Source of the DNA: Pseudomonas sp.
GTDB lineage: Bacteria; Pseudomonadota; Gammaproteobacteria; Pseudomonadales; Pseudomonadaceae
Assembly: GCA_007713455.1 (NCBI GenBank)
Contig: VMRT01000011.1
Location: forward strand, 1-64,000
DNA: 64,000 nt
Direction of reading: 5' to 3'
This document shows positions 40,440 to 49,908 of the stretch, one piece after another. The position numbers and the translations under genes were made by a program. The notes below the pieces were generated by a model. It was not told the DNA's origin, did no database searches, and saw only the letters and a list, made by a program, of their open reading frames with translations. The first letter of the stretch is position 1; each line of letters starts with the position of its first letter.

Positions 40440-41276
40440 ATGGTCCATCCCAGTGTGTCGCAAAAACGTGCCGCTTTTCGTGCGCTGCACCAGTCGGGCT
40501 GTTTCGTCCTGCCCAACCCCTGGGATGTCGGCAGTGCGAGCGCCCTCGCAAGTCTCGGATTCAAGGCGTTGGCGACGACCAGCTCCGGCTACGCCTGGTC
40601 GTGCGCCCGCGCCGACGGACAGATGCCGCGGGACGAGGTCCTGGCCCATATGCGCTACATGGTCCAAGCCACCCATCTGCCGGTGAACGCCGACTTCGAG
40701 AGTGGCTACGCCGATACGCCCGAAGGCGTGGCCGAAAGCGTGCACATGGCGGTCGGAACCGGCGTCGCGGGGATTTCCATCGAGGACTCCACAGGAGACC
40801 CGCGCGAGCCGTTGCGCGAGCTTGCCGAGGCCACCGAACGGATGTGCGCCGCGCGTGAGGCAATCGACGCTACCGGAGGCGAAACACTGCTGATTGGCCG
40901 CGCCGAGAACTTCTTCGTCGATCGGCCTGATCTCGACGACACCCTTGCACGCCTGAAAGCCTATGCCGATGCAGGCGCCGACTGCCTGTACGCACCAGGC
41001 CTGAGAACCCGCGAGCAGATCAGCGCCGTCATCGCGGCAGTCTCGCCAAAGCCGGTCAATGTACTGATTGGCTGGAACAGCGACCTGACCGTACAGGACC
41101 TCGCCGGCCTAGGCGTCAGACGCATCAGTGTCGGCGGCGCCTTGGCACGCGCGGCATGGGCCGGCTTTCTGCAGGCGGCACGGTCCATCGCCGAGCATGG
41201 ACGATTCGATGGTTTTGCCAGCGCAGCCTCTGGAGCGGAGCTCGACGCGCTGTTTGGCAAATGCGAGAGGCCATAG
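40440..41276 (+). CDS. PEP mutase / isocitrate lyase superfamily protein
   Basis: 278 residues from ATG 40440, preceded by AGGAGGG. The family signatures are visible: PNPWDVGSASALASLGFKALATTSSGYAW split across residues ~19-50, NADFESGY with the acidic metal ligand, and a later GRAENFF block. Family members cleave C-C bonds (2-methylisocitrate, dimethylmalate, oxaloacetate). The specific substrate cannot be assigned. Confidence 0.85.
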   Translation: MVHPSVSQKRAAFRALHQSGCFVLPNPWDVGSASALASLGFKALATTSSGYAWSCARADGQMPRDEVLAHMRYMVQATHLPVNADFESGYADTPEGVAESVHMAVGTGVAGISIEDSTGDPREPLRELAEATERMCAAREAIDATGGETLLIGRAENFFVDRPDLDDTLARLKAYADAGADCLYAPGLRTREQISAVIAAVSPKPVNVLIGWNSDLTVQDLAGLGVRRISVGGALARAAWAGFLQAARSIAEHGRFDGFASAASGAELDALFGKCERP

Positions 41277-41352
41277 GATTCCGCCGAAACGGGTCGCCGA
41301 CGGGGATTGGATAGTGCAGGGTTCACCAATCACATCGCTATTCGACAGGCAC

Positions 41353-41377
41353 AAAAAAAGCTGCCCTTGGGCAGCTT
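41353..41377 (-). terminator. Rho-independent terminator of the tRNA operon
   Basis: AAGCTGCCC (41358-41366) pairs with GGGCAGCTT (41369-41377) around TT. On the reverse strand, the direction of the tRNAs, the hairpin is followed by a T-run (the A-tract at 41353-41359). It lies 42 bases beyond the tRNA-Asp 3' end. Confidence 0.88.
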
Positions 41378-41418
41378 CTCTTGTCTCATCACTTCTAAAG
41401 GAAGTGAGCGGAGGGATA

Positions 41419-41495
41419 TGGCGCAGCGGACGGGACTCGAACCCGCGACCCCCGGCGTGACAGGCCGGTATTCTAACCGACTGAACTACCGCTGC
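41419..41495 (-). tRNA. tRNA-Asp (anticodon GTC)
   Basis: 77 nt on the reverse strand. The acceptor stem is GCAGCGG/CCGCTGC with an encoded CCA. The anticodon loop gives CCTGTCACGCC with GTC, and the T-arm carries GGTTCGAGTCC. It is 37 nt downstream of tRNA-Val in the same transcript. Confidence 0.97.
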
Positions 41496-41532
41496 GCGTC
41501 GGCCGGACTTTCGTCCGAAATCTCACAAAGGT

Positions 41533-41608
41533 TGGTGGCTGATGACGGGATCGAACCGCCGACCCCCTGCGTGTGATGCAGGTGCTCTCCCAGCTGAGCT
41601 AATCAGCC
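41533..41608 (-). tRNA. tRNA-Val (anticodon CAC)
   Basis: 76 nt on the reverse strand. Acceptor GGCTGAT/ATCAGCC with encoded CCA; D-arm GCTCAGCTGGGAGAGC. The anticodon stem CCTGC/GCAGG closes loop ATCACAC, giving CAC, which reads GUG (Val). The loop was read directly from the sequence. The T-arm is GGTTCGATCC. Confidence 0.95.
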
Positions 41609-41628
41609 GATCGCCTTGCGAGGCGCGC

Positions 41629-41658
41629 AATTTACTCAGCCCCCTACGCTAAGTCAAC
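41629..41658 (-). promoter_or_regulatory. sigma70 promoter of the tRNA-Val/tRNA-Asp operon
   Basis: On the reverse strand, TTGACT (41653-41658) and TAAATT (41629-41634) are separated by 18 nt. A GC-rich stretch follows, as in the discriminator of stringently controlled stable-RNA promoters. The tRNA-Val 5' end is 21 nt further on. Confidence 0.8.
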
Positions 41659-41865
41659 AATAACATTGAATTTTTTTTATGGAACCGTGGTCAACAGGAG
41701 CTGCCGCGTCACTTTGTAACCTTGGTCCTGCACCATCGATTCGCCAAGAGCACCTGTAAATTCGCTGCGGCGTCCGCGAAAGTGTTCTAAAAGTGCTGTA
41801 TCGCCTGACAGAGGCAACCCGCGTACTAGGGAACCGAACAACAAAAGCGCCACGGAGTATTTCGC

Positions 41866-42510
41866 TTGCCACTGCCGGGAAAACTGGACAACTACCGCCG
41901 CTACGTCCCACTCATCATCAGTACCGTGCCGCTCTGCGTGTTCGCGCTCTACCTCGCGATGCAGATCGAGCAATGGATGAACCTGTCTCGCGCCCCTACC
42001 CCCACCGACGTCTATGAACAACAAGCCGGCAATCTGGGTCAGCCCGATATGCAGCGGCTGGAAATACTGTTCGGCTCGGCGGCCCCTTCTGACTCCTACG
42101 CGCCCACCGCAGCTGCCAGCGGCTTTACCCTGCGCGGCAGCTTCGTGCACATGGATTCGCAGCGCTCCAGCGCCATTGTTCAAGTCGACGGGCAGCCGCC
42201 ACGGCTCTACTGGCAGGGCGAAGAGCTGGCCAGTGGCGTCAGTCTGCATCAGGTCTACCCTGATCGCGTGGAGCTGGCGCGCAACGGCGCCGTCGAAGTG
42301 CTGCATTTTCCTCAGGTACGCTCGCCTAGCTACATTCCCGAGGAGATGACCGAAGCGCCCTATCAGGATCAACCACCCTATGCCGAGCCACCGGACGAGG
42401 AGACGCAGCTGATGCAGCAGCAGATGGACGCCTTGCGTCAGCAGCTGGAAGAAGCCGTCAACCAACCCGATGCCGCCCCCGCCAACGATCAGCCCACGGA
42501 AGACAATTGA
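41866..42510 (+). CDS. gspC: type II secretion system protein GspC (XcpP)
   Basis: 214 residues from TTG 41866, with GGAG about eight bases upstream; no ATG gives a better start. One membrane helix (about 13-32) is followed by the periplasmic HR domain (GFTLRGSFVHMDSQRSSAIVQVDGQ in part). The C-terminus is a Gln/Glu-rich coiled segment. GspC links the inner-membrane platform to the secretin. gspD starts three bases after its stop. The partner genes gspE-M are not in this window. Confidence 0.9.
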   Translation: MPLPGKLDNYRRYVPLIISTVPLCVFALYLAMQIEQWMNLSRAPTPTDVYEQQAGNLGQPDMQRLEILFGSAAPSDSYAPTAAASGFTLRGSFVHMDSQRSSAIVQVDGQPPRLYWQGEELASGVSLHQVYPDRVELARNGAVEVLHFPQVRSPSYIPEEMTEAPYQDQPPYAEPPDEETQLMQQQMDALRQQLEEAVNQPDAAPANDQPTEDN

Positions 42511-42513
42511 CCG

Positions 42514-44451
42514 ATGCCGAAGCCTTTTTCGCGCCCGTTGCTTGCCCTGCTCGCCACCGGCCTGCTGGCCGCCCCTCTGCCTTTGCTTGCCGTCGAACCC
42601 GGTATCGAGCCAAGCCCCAATCAACAGGACGGCTGGACCATCAATCTCAAGGACGCGGATATCCGCGCCTTCATCGATCAGATCAGCCAGCTCAGCGGAC
42701 AGACGTTCATCGTCGATCCGCGAGTGAAGGGGCAAGTCAGCGTGGTATCCAATGCCACGCTGTCGCTGAGCGAGGTGTATCAGCTGTTCCTCTCGGTCAT
42801 GGCGACGCACGGGTTCAGCGTGCTGACCCAGGGCGATGTCGCCCGAGTAGTTCCGAACGCTGAGGCCAAGGCCGAAGCGGGCAGCGGGCCTACCGGCGGC
42901 GACCAACTGGAAACACGGGTGATCCAGGTGCAGCACACTTCCGCGGCCGAACTGATACCCCTGATCCGCCCGCTTGTCCCACAGTTCGGCCATCTTGCTG
43001 CGGTGTCGTCGGCCAATGCACTGATCATCAGTGATCGCAGCGCCAATATCGCGCGCATTGAGGACCTGGTGCGCCAGCTCGATCGCGCTGAGAGCAACGA
43101 TTACGCCGTGCTCAATCTGCAGCACGGCTGGGCGATGGATATCGCTGAAGTGCTGCGCAACTCGCTGATGCGTGGTGATGCGAAAACCACCTCCGGCGTG
43201 CAGATCATCGCCGATTCACGCACCAACCGATTGATCTTCATTGGCCCCAGCGAGGCCCGAGGCAAGCTGGCGGCACTGGCCCAATCGCTCGACACGCCAA
43301 CCACGCGTTCGGCCAACACGCGCGTTATCCGTTTGCGCCACAACGATGCGAAATCCCTGGCCGAGACCCTGGGTGATATTTCCGAAGGTCTGAAAAACCC
43401 CGAAAGCGGCGAATCCGCCACCACTGCCCGACCGCAAAACATCCTCATCCGCGCCGACGAAAGCCTGAACGCGCTAGTCCTTCTCGCTGATCCAGAGCTG
43501 ATCGGCACTCTGGAAAGCATCGTTCGCCAGCTGGATGTTCCCCGCGCACAGGTCATGGTCGAAGCGGCTATCGTCGAGGTTTCCGGCGACATCACCGACG
43601 CCCTCGGCGTGCAATGGGCGGTCGACGCGCGCGGAGGCACTGGTGGAGCCGGTGGCGTCAGCTTTGGCAACACCGGTATTTCGGTCGGCAGCGTGCTCAA
43701 TGCCATCAACGAGAACGAGATCCCGGAGAACCTGCCCGACGGCGCGATCATAGGCGTTGGAACTCGCAGTTTCGGCGCGCTGATTACCGCACTGTCGTCC
43801 AACAGCAAGAGCAATCTGCTGTCGACGCCGAGCCTGCTGACGCTGGATAACCAGGAAGCTGAGATTCTTGTCGGCCAGAACGTCCCGTTCCAGACGGGCT
43901 CCTACACCACCGATGCGGCGGGCGCGAACAACCCCTTCACCACCATCGAGCGCCAGGACATCGGGGTGACCCTCAAGGTGACTCCGCACATCAACGAAGG
44001 CGCCACGCTACGCCTGCAGATCGAGCAGGAGATCTCCTCGATAGCGCCCAGCGCCAGCCTGACGGCCCAGGCGGTGGACCTGGTGACCAACAAGCGCGCC
44101 ATCAAAAGTACCATCCTTGCCGAAGATGGCCAGGTCATCGTGCTTGGCGGCCTGATTCAGGACGACGTCACCCGCACCAACGCCAAGGTGCCGCTACTCG
44201 GAGACATTCCGTTTCTGGGTGCCCTATTCCGCTCGACTCAGGAAACCCACGTCAAACGCAACCTGATGGTGTTTCTGCGACCTACGGTCATTCGCGACCG
44301 TGCCGGCCTGGCGGCTCTTTCCGGGAAGAAATACAGCGATATTCGGGTCATCGAAACGGATTCGGCCAGCCCGAGCATCCTGCCGGCGAATCCCGCGCAG
44401 CTGTTCGACGGACGGGGCGAGCCCGCACCGGCTATCGATCTGCGTCAGTGA
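42514..44451 (+). CDS. gspD: type II secretion system secretin GspD (XcpQ)
   Basis: 645 residues with a signal peptide (cleavage near LLA-VEP, residue 26). N0-N3 domains (about 30-330) precede the secretin domain (about 380-610) with the VPLLGDIPFLGALFRS stretch. It forms the outer-membrane pore. It is likely co-transcribed with gspC. Confidence 0.95.
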   Translation: MPKPFSRPLLALLATGLLAAPLPLLAVEPGIEPSPNQQDGWTINLKDADIRAFIDQISQLSGQTFIVDPRVKGQVSVVSNATLSLSEVYQLFLSVMATHGFSVLTQGDVARVVPNAEAKAEAGSGPTGGDQLETRVIQVQHTSAAELIPLIRPLVPQFGHLAAVSSANALIISDRSANIARIEDLVRQLDRAESNDYAVLNLQHGWAMDIAEVLRNSLMRGDAKTTSGVQIIADSRTNRLIFIGPSEARGKLAALAQSLDTPTTRSANTRVIRLRHNDAKSLAETLGDISEGLKNPESGESATTARPQNILIRADESLNALVLLADPELIGTLESIVRQLDVPRAQVMVEAAIVEVSGDITDALGVQWAVDARGGTGGAGGVSFGNTGISVGSVLNAINENEIPENLPDGAIIGVGTRSFGALITALSSNSKSNLLSTPSLLTLDNQEAEILVGQNVPFQTGSYTTDAAGANNPFTTIERQDIGVTLKVTPHINEGATLRLQIEQEISSIAPSASLTAQAVDLVTNKRAIKSTILAEDGQVIVLGGLIQDDVTRTNAKVPLLGDIPFLGALFRSTQETHVKRNLMVFLRPTVIRDRAGLAALSGKKYSDIRVIETDSASPSILPANPAQLFDGRGEPAPAIDLRQ

Positions 44452-44470
44452 AAAAAGGACACAAGCGTTC

Positions 44471-44500
44471 GTGCCCGACCTGCTTGGGCAGGCCGGGCAC
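44471..44500. terminator. hairpin between gspD and metZ
   Basis: GTGCCCGACCTGC and GCAGGCCGGGCAC fold into a long stem with one internal mismatch and a four-base loop (TTGG). It sits between the convergent gspD and metZ genes. On the reverse strand a T-run follows about 13 nt later, so it may work for metZ, less clearly for gspD. Confidence 0.6.
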
Positions 44501-44519
44501 GGCATCCTGATGAGTTGAT

Positions 44520-45731
44520 CTAGAGCGCTGCGAGACCGCGAGCCAGATCGGCCTTGAGGTCAGCGACATCTTCCAGCCCCACCGCTACCCGAATCAGACT
44601 GTCCGAAATGCCTGCGGTCGCGCGATCCTCGGCGGACAGCCGACCATGTGTGGTCGAGCCTGGATGGGTAATGGTGGTCTTGCTATCGCCCAAATTGGCC
44701 GTAATCGAGATCAGTCGAGTCGCATCGATGAAGCGCCAGGCGGCCTCCTTGCCTCCAGCAACCTCGAAGCTCACCACCGCACCGAACCCCTTCTGCTGAC
44801 GCTTGGCCAGCTCGTGCTGTGGATGGCTGGACAAACCCGCATAGTAGACGCGCTGGATACCGGGTTGCTGCTCGAGCCATTCGGCAAGCTCCTGAGCGCT
44901 GGCACAGTGCGCCTGCATGCGCAGCCGCAACGTTTCCAATCCCTTGAGGAAGACCCAGGCATTGAACGGACTGAGCGTCGGGCCGGCGGTACGCAGAAAT
45001 CCGACCAGTTCCTTCATCTGCTCGCTGCGACCTGCAATCACACCGCCCAGGCAACGGCCCTGGCCATCGATGTACTTGGTCGCGGAATGAATGACGATAT
45101 CGGCACCCTGTGCCAGCGGCTGCTGCAATACCGGTGTGCAGAAGCAGTTGTCGACGGCCAACATCGCGCCCTTGGCGTGGCAAAGCTGCGCCAGTGCGGC
45201 AATGTCCACCAACTCTGCCAAGGGATTGGATGGCGATTCGACGAACACCAGCTTGGTGTTCTCCTTGAACGCGGACTCCCAGGCGGCAAAATCGGTGAGC
45301 GGCACATAGTCGACCTGCACACCGAAACGCTTGAAGTACTTCTCGAACAAGGAAACGGTGGCGCCGAATACGCTGCGCGAGACCAGCACGTGATCGCCTG
45401 CCGAGCACAGGCTCATCACGGTGGCGAGGATGGCCGCCATGCCGGATGCCGTGGCGACCGCCTGCTCTGCGCCCTCGAGCGCCGCCATACGCTCCTCGAA
45501 CGCACGGACGGTGGGATTGGTGTAACGCGAATAGACATTGCCCGGCACGTCACCGGCGAAGCGCGCCGCAGCATCGGCGGCACTGCGAAACACGTAACTG
45601 GAAGTGAAGAACAGCGGCTCACCGTGTTCGGCTTCCGGTGTGCGCCGTTGCCCGGCGCGTACCGCAAGCGTATCGAGCCCGACGCCTTGAAGATCGCTGT
45701 CCAGCCGTCCGGCATCCCATTCAGTCGTCAT
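44520..45731 (-). CDS. metZ: O-succinylhomoserine sulfhydrylase
   Basis: 403 residues from ATG 45731; the frame is open to 45776. Cys/Met-metabolism PLP fold with the lysine in HSATKYIDGQ, the YSRYTNPT entry motif, and the SPSNPLAE block. It converts O-succinylhomoserine and sulfide to homocysteine; the metZ name follows the pseudomonad purF-metZ order. It lies 48 bases downstream of purF on the same strand and is probably co-transcribed. Confidence 0.92.
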   Translation of the reverse strand: MTTEWDAGRLDSDLQGVGLDTLAVRAGQRRTPEAEHGEPLFFTSSYVFRSAADAAARFAGDVPGNVYSRYTNPTVRAFEERMAALEGAEQAVATASGMAAILATVMSLCSAGDHVLVSRSVFGATVSLFEKYFKRFGVQVDYVPLTDFAAWESAFKENTKLVFVESPSNPLAELVDIAALAQLCHAKGAMLAVDNCFCTPVLQQPLAQGADIVIHSATKYIDGQGRCLGGVIAGRSEQMKELVGFLRTAGPTLSPFNAWVFLKGLETLRLRMQAHCASAQELAEWLEQQPGIQRVYYAGLSSHPQHELAKRQQKGFGAVVSFEVAGGKEAAWRFIDATRLISITANLGDSKTTITHPGSTTHGRLSAEDRATAGISDSLIRVAVGLEDVADLKADLARGLAAL

Positions 45732-45779
45732 AGCTCTTACCTCGGCCGCGGGCAGCCGAGGCTGCCACGCCGGCATGAA

Positions 45780-47285
45780 TCAGTTGTTGTAGAGATCGAT
45801 GATGGCGCTGACCGCGTTCGTCTTGACCTTGCTCAGATCATTGCGCGCCTGCTCGATCTTGTGCAGATAGGCTTCGTCGATATCACCGGTGATGTAATTG
45901 CCGTCGAAAACTGCACAGTCAAAGTTGTCGATCTTGACTTTGCCGCCACCAACGGCGTCGACGAGGTCTTCCAGATCCTGGTAGATCAGCCAGTCGGCAC
46001 CGATCAGCTCGGCGACCTCTTCGGTGGTGCGGTTGTGCGCGATCAGCTCGTGGGCACTGGGCATGTCGATGCCATACACGTTCGGATAGCGGACCGCCGG
46101 CGCAGCGGAACAGAAGTAGACGTTCTTCGCCCCTGCCTCGCGCGCCATCTGAATGATCTGCTTGCAGGTGGTGCCGCGCACGATGGAGTCATCCACCAGC
46201 ATCACGTTCTTGCCACGGAACTCGAGATCGATGGCATTGAGCTTCTGCCGTACCGATTTCTTCCGCGCGGCCTGGCCGGGCATGATGAAAGTACGACCGA
46301 TGTAGCGGTTCTTGACGAAGCCTTCGCGGAACTTCACACCGAGGCGATTGGCCAGCTCCAGCGCAGCGGTACGGCTGGTGTCGGGAATCGGGATGACCAC
46401 GTCGATATCGTGCTCTGGACACTCGCGCAGGATCTTGTCCGCCAGCTTCTCACCCATGCGCAGCCGAGCCTTGTAAACCGAGACACCATCCATCAGGGAG
46501 TCGGAACGCGCCAGGTAAACGTACTCGAAGATGCAGGGTGCAAGTTTCGGCGCATCCGCGCACTGGCGGGTGAAGAGCTTGCCGTCAGCCGTGATGTAAA
46601 CCGCTTCGCCCGGCGCCAGGTCGCGAATCAGGGTAAAGCCGAGCACGTCGAGCGATACGCTTTCGGAGGCGATCATGTACTCGACGCCTTCGTCGGTATG
46701 GCGCTGGCCGAACACGATCGGGCGAATCGCATTGGGGTCGCGGAAGCCGACGATGCCGTAACCGGTGACCATCGCCACTACCGCGTAGCCACCGCGGCAG
46801 CGCTCGTGAACCTTGCTCACCGCGGCGAAGACGTCCTCCTCGGTCGGCTGCAGCTTGCCGCGCACGGCAAGTTCGTGGGCGAACACGTTGAGCAGCACTT
46901 CCGAGTCGGAGCTGGTATTCACATGGCGCAGATCCGACTCGTAGATCTCCTTGGTCAGCTGATCGACATTGGTCAGGTTGCCGTTGTGCGCCAGGGTAAT
47001 GCCGTAAGGCGAGTTGACGTAGAACGGCTGTGCCTCGGCGGAACTGGAGCTACCCGCGGTGGGGTAACGGATGTGGCCGATCCCCATGTTGCCGACCAGG
47101 CGCTGCATATGGCGCTGCTGAAAGACGTCGCGAACCAGGCCGTTATCCTTGCGCAGAAACAGCCGGCCGTCATGGCTCGTGACGATACCGGCTGCATCCT
47201 GGCCGCGGTGCTGCAGTACGGTAAGCGCGTCATACAGCGCCTGATTGACGTTCGACTTACCGACGATGCCGACAATGCCACACAT
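45780..47285 (-). CDS. purF: amidophosphoribosyltransferase
   Basis: 501 residues. The catalytic Cys directly follows Met (MCGIVGIVG), so no propeptide is needed. The glutaminase domain covers about 1-235, and the PRTase domain carries the PRPP motif [13 protein letters not shown]. It makes phosphoribosylamine, the first purine step. A terminator lies between it and cvpA. Confidence 0.97.
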   Translation of the reverse strand: MCGIVGIVGKSNVNQALYDALTVLQHRGQDAAGIVTSHDGRLFLRKDNGLVRDVFQQRHMQRLVGNMGIGHIRYPTAGSSSSAEAQPFYVNSPYGITLAHNGNLTNVDQLTKEIYESDLRHVNTSSDSEVLLNVFAHELAVRGKLQPTEEDVFAAVSKVHERCRGGYAVVAMVTGYGIVGFRDPNAIRPIVFGQRHTDEGVEYMIASESVSLDVLGFTLIRDLAPGEAVYITADGKLFTRQCADAPKLAPCIFEYVYLARSDSLMDGVSVYKARLRMGEKLADKILRECPEHDIDVVIPIPDTSRTAALELANRLGVKFREGFVKNRYIGRTFIMPGQAARKKSVRQKLNAIDLEFRGKNVMLVDDSIVRGTTCKQIIQMAREAGAKNVYFCSAAPAVRYPNVYGIDMPSAHELIAHNRTTEEVAELIGADWLIYQDLEDLVDAVGGGKVKIDNFDCAVFDGNYITGDIDEAYLHKIEQARNDLSKVKTNAVSAIIDLYNN

Positions 47286-47345
47286 GCAAGGAACCTCTCA
47301 GTTATTACAGGCAGACCGGATACGACGGCAGGCCGAGCATCCGTA

Positions 47346-47375
47346 GAAAAAGGGACTCAACCGGGCGGGTTGAGT
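47346..47375 (-). terminator. terminator overlapping the cvpA stop codon
   Basis: ACTCAACC (47355-47362) pairs with GGTTGAGT (47368-47375); on the reverse strand CCC and TTTTT follow (the A-run at 47346-47351). The cvpA stop codon (47357-47359) is inside the hairpin, so ribosomes reaching the stop would cover it. Confidence 0.72.
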
Positions 47376-47869
47376 GATCCGGCGAACCACTGGCCGCTGA
47401 AGCCTAGAATGAGGTTCTTCGACCAGTCGGCGATCAGGAGAAAGTGCGGCAACAACGTCGACTCGCGCCACCAGAGGTCCTGCTCGACCGGCGCCAGGCT
47501 CAGCAATCCGGCGAGCACCACCACCAATAGACCACCCCGTGCCGCACCAAACACCATGCCGAGAAAGCGATCGGTGCCGGACAAACCCGTCACTCTGATC
47601 AGCTCGCCGATCAGAAAATTAACCAGTGCTCCTACCAGCAAGGTAGCCACGAACAGCAACGCGCAGGCTGCGATGACTTGCGCCGAGGGCGTGCTGATGT
47701 ATTCCGCGAGATGGTGGGACAACGCACCACCGAACATCCATGCGACCACACCGGCAACGATCCAGGTAACCAGCGAAAGCGCTTCCTTCACGAAACCACG
47801 CTTCAAGCTGATCAGGCTCGATACTGCAATGACGGCGATGATGGCCCAATCGACCCAGGTGAATGCCAC
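47357..47869 (-). CDS. cvpA: CvpA family membrane protein
   Basis: 170 residues from GTG 47869 (VAFTWVDWAII, the family start); an ATG at 47902 adds residues with no homologous pattern and no RBS. Four membrane helices are spread over the whole length. It is a colicin V production homologue; in pseudomonads it sits beside purF. Its exact role is unknown. Confidence 0.85.
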   Translation of the reverse strand: MAFTWVDWAIIAVIAVSSLISLKRGFVKEALSLVTWIVAGVVAWMFGGALSHHLAEYISTPSAQVIAACALLFVATLLVGALVNFLIGELIRVTGLSGTDRFLGMVFGAARGGLLVVVLAGLLSLAPVEQDLWWRESTLLPHFLLIADWSKNLILGFSGQWFAGSLNPPG

Positions 47870-48000
47870 GATGTCTTCTGCAATGGGGAAAAGGCGGCGC
47901 ATTTTAGCAGAGCAGGAGCGCCAGGAATACGCGCTGACTACCCGACGGCAACTCCGCAGCCGGGGCCTGTCGTCAGTACCCCGGCCAGCGCTTCAACGAT

Positions 48001-48621
48001 TCAGCTTCCTTCCGGCTTGAAACGAACGACGAAGCCATCGAGTTTCTGCTGGCGCTGCAACACATCGCGAAGCCGATTCGCTTCGCTGCGCTCCACCAGC
48101 GGTCCGACGAAGACGCGATTCATACCATCCGCAGTGCGGATGTAGGCGTTGTAGCCCTGCGAACGCAAGGTCTGCTGCAGGCTTTCGGCGCTGGCGCGAT
48201 TGGACAGGCTGGCGAGTTGGATCGACCAGCTGACCGGCAGGTTGTCGTTATCAAGCCGTGGCTCGTCTTTCGCCGCCTGCGGTTGTTCCACCGGCGGCTG
48301 CGCAGCTGGCGCAGGCTCGCTCGGAGCGACCGGCACGATCGGCTCCGAAGCCTGCTCACCGACGGGTGATGCCGCTTCTGCCTCGGCACCTTCCTCGATG
48401 ATCTCGAAACCTTCAGGCTCCGACGCTGGCTCTGGCACTTCGACCTCCTGCATCTCGATTTCAGCCGGTGCCGGTGCAGCAGGGATGGTGGGCGCATCGA
48501 CGGTGACGTGGCGCAGATCGTCCTCACGATTGAACAGCATCGGCACGAATATGACCGCCAGCGCAATCAACACCAGAGCGCCAACCATACGCTGCAGCAA
48601 TCCCTTATCCAGCATCGCCAT
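48001..48621 (-). CDS. SPOR-domain protein, DedD-like
   Basis: 206 residues: one N-terminal helix (about 8-28), a long Glu/Pro/Ala-rich linker (about 40-130), then a C-terminal SPOR domain with SWSIQLASLSNRASAESLQQTLR. SPOR domains bind denuded septal peptidoglycan, and DedD helps division. Its ATG abuts the folC stop, so it is coupled to folC. Confidence 0.88.
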   Translation of the reverse strand: MAMLDKGLLQRMVGALVLIALAVIFVPMLFNREDDLRHVTVDAPTIPAAPAPAEIEMQEVEVPEPASEPEGFEIIEEGAEAEAASPVGEQASEPIVPVAPSEPAPAAQPPVEQPQAAKDEPRLDNDNLPVSWSIQLASLSNRASAESLQQTLRSQGYNAYIRTADGMNRVFVGPLVERSEANRLRDVLQRQQKLDGFVVRFKPEGS

Positions 48622-49908
48622 TCAACTCTCCCCCGCCCGTTGTTCCAGCCAGTCAAGCGCCGCCGCCACGCAGTAGAACGATCCGAAAACCACTACTTCA
48701 TCATCGGCTTCGGCCTTCGCGCATTGAGCATCGAGCGCCTGCTCGAAGCTCGCATACTGGCTGACCGACGCGCCCCGCTCAAGCAGCGCTGCAGCCAATT
48801 GTGTAGCTGATTGCGTTCGCGGCGTAGGCAGTGGAGCGACGGCCCAATCAGCGATGCAGGAGGACATCGCTTCGAGCACACCGTTGAGATCCTTATCCGC
48901 CAGCAGACCAAAAACAGCCAAGCGACGACCATCTACTGGCCGCTGCTCAAGGCGTTGCGCGAGGTAGCTTGCAGCATGAGGATTATGTCCAACGTCCAGC
49001 AGCAGCGAGATCTCGCGGCCGCGCCAGCTGATCTGCCGACTATCGAGGCGCCCTACAACGCGTGTCCCCTGAAGCGCCGCGGACAACGCCGCCGGCTCCC
49101 ATGGCAAGGCAAGCGTGGCATAGGCTTGCAGGGCAAGTGCAGCGTTCTCCATCGGCAATGACAGCAGCGGCAGGTCATGCAGCTCCAACGGCTCGCCGCC
49201 AGGCCCGACGCCCCGCCAATGCCAGGAGTGGGGATCAAGCGCCAGGTCGAAATCTCTTCCGCGCAGAAACAGCGGTGATTTCAGGGACTCTGCGTGCTCA
49301 AGCAATGGCCCCGGAACATCCAGATCGCCACAAAGCGCGGGGACTCCGTCGCGCATGATCCCGGCCTTTTCATACGCAACGCTGTCGCGGGTATCACCCA
49401 GCCAATCGGCATGATCGAGTCCGATATTGGTGATCACAGCCAGATCCGCGTCAATGACGTTGACGGCATCGAGACGACCACCAAGACCGACTTCCAGTAC
49501 CACGGCGTCGAGCCCGCTCCGCTCGAACAGCCAGAAGGCTGCAAGTGTGCCCATTTCGAAATAGGTCAGCGAAACCTCGCCTCGCGCCGCCTCCACCGCG
49601 GAAAAGGCCTGGCAAAGCTGGTCATCGCTGGCCTGGTGCCCGTCGAACTGAACGCGCTCGTTATAACGCAGAAGATGCGGCGAGCTGTAGCTACCGACCT
49701 TGTATCCCTGACTGCTCAACAGAGCAGCGATGAACGCGCAGGTAGAGCCTTTGCCATTCGTACCCGTGACGGTAATCACCAGCGGAGCCGGCCGTGTCAG
49801 GCCAAGCCGCCCCACCACCGCTCGGACCCTGTCCAGGCCCATGTCTATGGCAGTGGGATGCAGCTGCTCGAGATAGGCGAGCCAGTCGGCCAGACTCCGA
49901 CCGGTCAT
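48622..49908 (-). CDS. folC: bifunctional folylpolyglutamate / dihydrofolate synthase
   Basis: 428 residues, a Mur-ligase-type enzyme with ATP-binding [14 protein letters not shown] near residue 46 and an [12 protein letters not shown] block. It ligates glutamate onto folates and makes dihydrofolate. It overlaps accD by four bases. Confidence 0.95.
   Translation of the reverse strand: MTGRSLADWLAYLEQLHPTAIDMGLDRVRAVVGRLGLTRPAPLVITVTGTNGKGSTCAFIAALLSSQGYKVGSYSSPHLLRYNERVQFDGHQASDDQLCQAFSAVEAARGEVSLTYFEMGTLAAFWLFERSGLDAVVLEVGLGGRLDAVNVIDADLAVITNIGLDHADWLGDTRDSVAYEKAGIMRDGVPALCGDLDVPGPLLEHAESLKSPLFLRGRDFDLALDPHSWHWRGVGPGGEPLELHDLPLLSLPMENAALALQAYATLALPWEPAALSAALQGTRVVGRLDSRQISWRGREISLLLDVGHNPHAASYLAQRLEQRPVDGRRLAVFGLLADKDLNGVLEAMSSCIADWAVAPLPTPRTQSATQLAAALLERGASVSQYASFEQALDAQCAKAEADDEVVVFGSFYCVAAALDWLEQRAGES

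Noticed and set aside
29180..41418. Prophage or integrative element next to the tRNAs
   Set aside because: No integrase, transposase, structural phage gene or tRNA 3' direct repeat was seen.
41677..43125. Long reverse ORF (482 codons) across gspC and gspD
   Set aside because: It is a shadow frame: gspC and gspD have family motifs, and the reverse frame has none.
47960..47984. CCGGGG/CCCCGG hairpin between dedD and cvpA as a terminator
   Set aside because: No T-run on either strand and no clear separate transcript; kept only as a note.
44646..48020. Very long forward ORF (1124 codons) opposite metZ, purF and cvpA
   Set aside because: High GC makes long antisense frames; the reverse genes carry clear catalytic motifs and the forward frame is low-complexity.
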